Assembly: GCA_021798375.1 (NCBI GenBank)
Contig: JAJZHU010000136.1
Span: 1 to 6,611, forward strand
Source: Pseudomonadota bacterium
GTDB taxonomy: Bacteria; Pseudomonadota; Alphaproteobacteria; Acetobacterales; Acetobacteraceae
Direction: 5' to 3'
DNA: 6,611 nucleotides
Within the stretch, counting starts at the first letter, position 1. Each line of letters opens with the position of its first letter. The position numbers and the translations under genes were made by a program. The notes beneath the pieces are model-generated. The model worked only from the letters and a program-made list of their open reading frames with translations, made no database searches and was not told where the DNA came from. Below are positions 6,084-6,611 of the stretch, in pieces.

Positions 6084-6575
6084 ATGATCAACGACGCCGA
6101 ACTTGTCTCTTTGTTCAAAAACGAAGCCGAACGCCGTGCCGAATTTGGGGCGAAAATGCCGCCCGAAGCCGTATCGGCCGAGGCGCTGAACGCCGCCCGC
6201 GAGATGGGGTTATGGCTGATGGGAGCATTCGTGCGCGAGGCGCGCCCGGTGATTGATGGCGTGCGCGAACTGATCGAACCGCATGGCTATAGCTTCACGC
6301 CGTTGCATCCGTTGTATGGCCGCGCCCTGGCATTGCAAATCGACCTGATCCGTAACGACGATGGCGCGCAATTCGCGCCGTTGGTGTTTGCGCTCGATCG
6401 CGTCAGCGGCGAATTGCGCGCGTTCGTGCAACAATTCGATGGGCGCGAGGCGCCTGATTTCAAGGAACCCAAAGCCCGCGCCCGTGCATCGGTTGATGCG
6501 GCGTGGCTAAACGGCGTGTTGCGCGATTATGTCGCCTGTATGCTGCGACGGCGCCGGGTGGAAGGCGCGAACTGA
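6084..6575 (+). CDS. Hypothetical 163-residue protein
   Basis: I do not recognise this protein. It starts MINDAELVSLFKNEAERRAE and is mostly charged and helical, without a signal peptide or clear membrane segment; GLWLMGAFV (42-50) is a short hydrophobic patch inside a helix. The middle (about 66-111) alternates hydrophobic residues in a strand-like way (ALALQIDLI, FAPLVFAL). The C-terminus is basic (PKARARASVD; CMLRRRRVEGAN), which might contact nucleic acid or simply be a tail. Codon choice and GC-rich third positions look native. The start is set by CGGAGG ten bases upstream. It diverges from yebC and is the only complete plus-strand gene here. No motif points to an enzyme. That it is coding is likely; its role is unknown. 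Confidence 0.8.
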   Translation: MINDAELVSLFKNEAERRAEFGAKMPPEAVSAEALNAAREMGLWLMGAFVREARPVIDGVRELIEPHGYSFTPLHPLYGRALALQIDLIRNDDGAQFAPLVFALDRVSGELRAFVQQFDGREAPDFKEPKARARASVDAAWLNGVLRDYVACMLRRRRVEGAN

Positions 6576-6611
6576 TTATTTGTAAAAATAAGGTAACTCC
6601 CAAGCCCCTAC
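6576..6611 (+). other. Non-coding tail after the 6084 gene
   Basis: The last 36 bases hold a weak A/T stem, TTATTT-GTAA-AAATAA (6576-6591), directly after the stop. It is too weak and lacks a T tract, so I do not call it a terminator. Nothing else is visible before the window ends. Confidence 0.4.

Overview
The window is a stretch of a GC-rich alphaproteobacterial chromosome. The gene order yebC-ruvC-ruvA-ruvB-ybgC-tolQ, all on the minus strand, is the classic alphaproteobacterial junction between the Holliday-junction resolution genes and the Tol-Pal envelope cluster. The wording of the proteins and the A/T-rich extragenic repeats (reading FFFAKKKQK when translated) suggest Rhodospirillales, probably Acetobacteraceae. 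That placement is inference, because there is no rRNA or other taxonomic marker here.

Layout, right to left in the direction of transcription. A plus-strand gene of unknown function (6084-6575) diverges from yebC across about 140 bp. yebC (5190-5939) and ruvC (4702-5190) overlap by one base. An accessory insertion of about 1.9 kb (2794-4701) then separates ruvC from ruvA. It holds an A/T-rich promoter region, a 399-residue AAA/Orc-like ATPase (3413-4612), a small hydrophobic protein gene with a five-residue repeat (3213-3371), and a relBE/parDE-type toxin-antitoxin pair (2790-3237) damaged at both ends. The conserved block resumes with ruvA (2191-2793), ruvB (1133-2176), ybgC (602-1015) and the first 149 codons of tolQ (1-447, running off the window).

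RuvA and RuvB form the branch-migration motor, RuvC cuts the junction, YebC is a TACO1-family regulator or translation factor, YbgC is a hotdog thioesterase and TolQ is an inner-membrane subunit of the Tol-Pal motor. All the complete housekeeping genes look intact, with their known catalytic residues present.

The most unusual part is the insertion inside the ruvCAB block. The antitoxin has lost its N-terminus where it meets the small repeat protein, whose own C-terminus appears cut at the same place. The toxin has lost its C-terminal half where it meets a purine-rich repeat also found, in another version, between ruvB and ybgC. The leftover toxin frame ends in an ATGA overlap with the ruvA start. 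A second point of interest is the ybgC-tolQ spacer, which carries a perfect 15-bp inverted repeat plus a third near-copy of one arm. I did not find a convincing new defence or signalling system; the ATPase and the divergent gene are the uncharacterised candidates.
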